Of a stretch of DNA of 64,000 nucleotides, positions 63,192-64,000 are shown one piece after another. The position numbers and the translations under genes are program-made. Origin of the DNA: Velthaea sp965214335 (GTDB lineage Bacteria > Vulcanimicrobiota > Vulcanimicrobiia > Vulcanimicrobiales > Vulcanimicrobiaceae). The first letter of the stretch is position 1, and each line of letters opens with the position of its first letter. The stretch spans positions 124,001-188,000 of the forward strand of contig CBDCBO010000008.1 of assembly GCA_965214335.1 (NCBI GenBank), written 5' to 3'. The notes beneath the pieces were generated by a model. It saw only the letters and a list, made by a program, of their open reading frames with translations, was not told where the DNA came from and ran no database searches.

Positions 63192-64000
63192 TCACGGCGG
63201 TGCATCCAGGCGAAGCTTCCGCGGATGATTGAGCTGGTCGGGGCTGACCGCGTGCAGCAGATTGCCGACCGTAACGAAGGTGTAGCCGGCCGCTCGAAAG
63301 CGGCCGACGACCGCGGGCAGCATTTCGACGGTCGCCGGTCGCCCGCTGTGCAGCAGCAATATTTCCGGCGCGGTCGCGTGCGCGAAGATGTGTTGCTGCA
63401 ATGCGCCGGCCGAAACTTGACGCCAGTCGCCCGGATCGTCGGTCCACAAAACGACGTCGTAACCTGCGGTTTGCGCGACGCGTAAGGTCGCTTCGCGATA
63501 GCGGCCGTGCGGTGGGCGCATCAGCGTGCGCAACGCGGGATCGGCCACCACCTTGCCGAGCTGCGCTGCGCCGGCGTCGATTTCTTGCCGCACGGCGGTG
63601 TCGTCGAGCCGGTCCAGATCGGGATGGGTGAGGGTGTGGTCGGCGATCTCGTAGCCGTCGGCGGCGATCCGGCGCACGAGTTCGGGGTATTGCTGGCCGT
63701 CGCGGCCGATGAGAAAAAACGTCGCCGGAACGTGCAGATCGTCGAGTACGTCGAGGAGCAACGGGGTGTCGACCGGATACGGGCCGTCGTCGAACGTCAG
63801 CGCCACGAGTTTTGGGCGCGGACCCGCCGGCGGAGCGTTACCATGGATGAGCCGCTCCCAGCGCACCGCCAGCGACGGCGAGAGCAGCCGGTGCACGTCC
63901 ATCTGCGGAGTCACGATCGCCGGTGCGCCCAAAGCGTCGGTCCGTCGATACAGGCGATAGCCACCGTACACGACGACGGCCAAAATGGCCGCGCAAAGGG
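63192..64000 (-). CDS. Polysaccharide deacetylase (NodB domain), N-terminus beyond window
   Basis: The frame is open to the right edge. The residues at the edge (AAILAVVVYGGYRLYR) form a membrane helix, so the start lies outside and the protein is membrane-anchored. The NodB domain has motif 1 TFDDGPYP (catalytic base and metal Asp), motif 2 HTLTHPDLD (HxxxH metal ligands), motif 3 RPPHGRYRE, motif 4 in WTDDPGDW and motif 5 LLLHSGR. It removes N-acetyl groups from a cell-wall or exopolysaccharide, or modifies peptidoglycan. Confidence 0.88.
   Translation of the reverse strand, partial: LCAAILAVVVYGGYRLYRRTDALGAPAIVTPQMDVHRLLSPSLAVRWERLIHGNAPPAGPRPKLVALTFDDGPYPVDTPLLLDVLDDLHVPATFFLIGRDGQQYPELVRRIAADGYEIADHTLTHPDLDRLDDTAVRQEIDAGAAQLGKVVADPALRTLMRPPHGRYREATLRVAQTAGYDVVLWTDDPGDWRQVSAGALQQHIFAHATAPEILLLHSGRPATVEMLPAVVGRFRAAGYTFVTVGNLLHAVSPDQLNHPRKLRLDAPP

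Overview
The window is a compact, high-GC (C/G-rich third codon positions) bacterial chromosome segment with short or overlapping gene junctions and frequent GTG/TTG starts. It carries ordinary housekeeping genes (secA, prfB with its recoding site, glyS, rlmN, ppdK), a hopanoid-lipid locus, a complete arginine pathway, several secreted beta-propeller proteins and a short accessory island. The mix (hopanoid locus with a eukaryote-type squalene synthase, NHL/PQQ/YVTN propellers, bacterial metallothionein) would fit an uncultured soil or acid-habitat lineage such as Candidatus Eremiobacterota (WPS-2) or a relative. That placement is inference from gene content and is only weakly supported; Acidobacteriota or Dormibacterota are alternatives.

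Layout. 1-6.3 kb: a PQQ-like propeller cut by the window edge, an HD phosphohydrolase, an NHL propeller and an HTH/helical-repeat protein of unknown role. 6.3-20 kb: hopanoid locus. On the minus strand: prenyl synthase, hpnH, hpnA, an AcrB-like RND pump and squalene synthase. On the plus strand: a di-iron ferritin-like protein and a B12-radical SAM hopanoid methylase (HpnP-like). Then shc, hpnB, hpnG, a metallothionein and a GNAT. Together these run from C15 diphosphate to squalene, hopene, adenosylhopane and ribosylhopane, plus probable ring methylation and export. 20-26.4 kb: MaoC, pyruvate phosphate dikinase, argB, a HAD phosphatase and a YVTN propeller.

26.5-33 kb is an accessory island of decaying DNA: a twice-frameshifted cupin, a broken second copy of argF-argR-argG, a transposase remnant, a dead Uma2 gene, an orphan ORF, and an intact 1259-bp IS3-family element that splits a low-GC secreted-protein gene. 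Removing the element and one 3-bp target duplication restores that gene exactly.

33.05-40.6 kb: functional operon argF-argR-argG-argH-argC-argJ-argD, driven by a near-consensus promoter that overlaps two ARG-box-like palindromes. With argB at 23.6 kb this is a complete glutamate-to-arginine pathway using bifunctional ArgJ. 40.6-64 kb: sugar MFS porter, glyS, a frameshifted SIS isomerase beside an APC permease, a PQQ dehydrogenase with an altered catalytic site, two c-di-GMP proteins, an FNT channel, two glycosyltransferases, rlmN, family-4 UDG, YbjQ, prfB, secA and a polysaccharide deacetylase cut by the right edge. I found no tRNA, rRNA, CRISPR array or replication origin.
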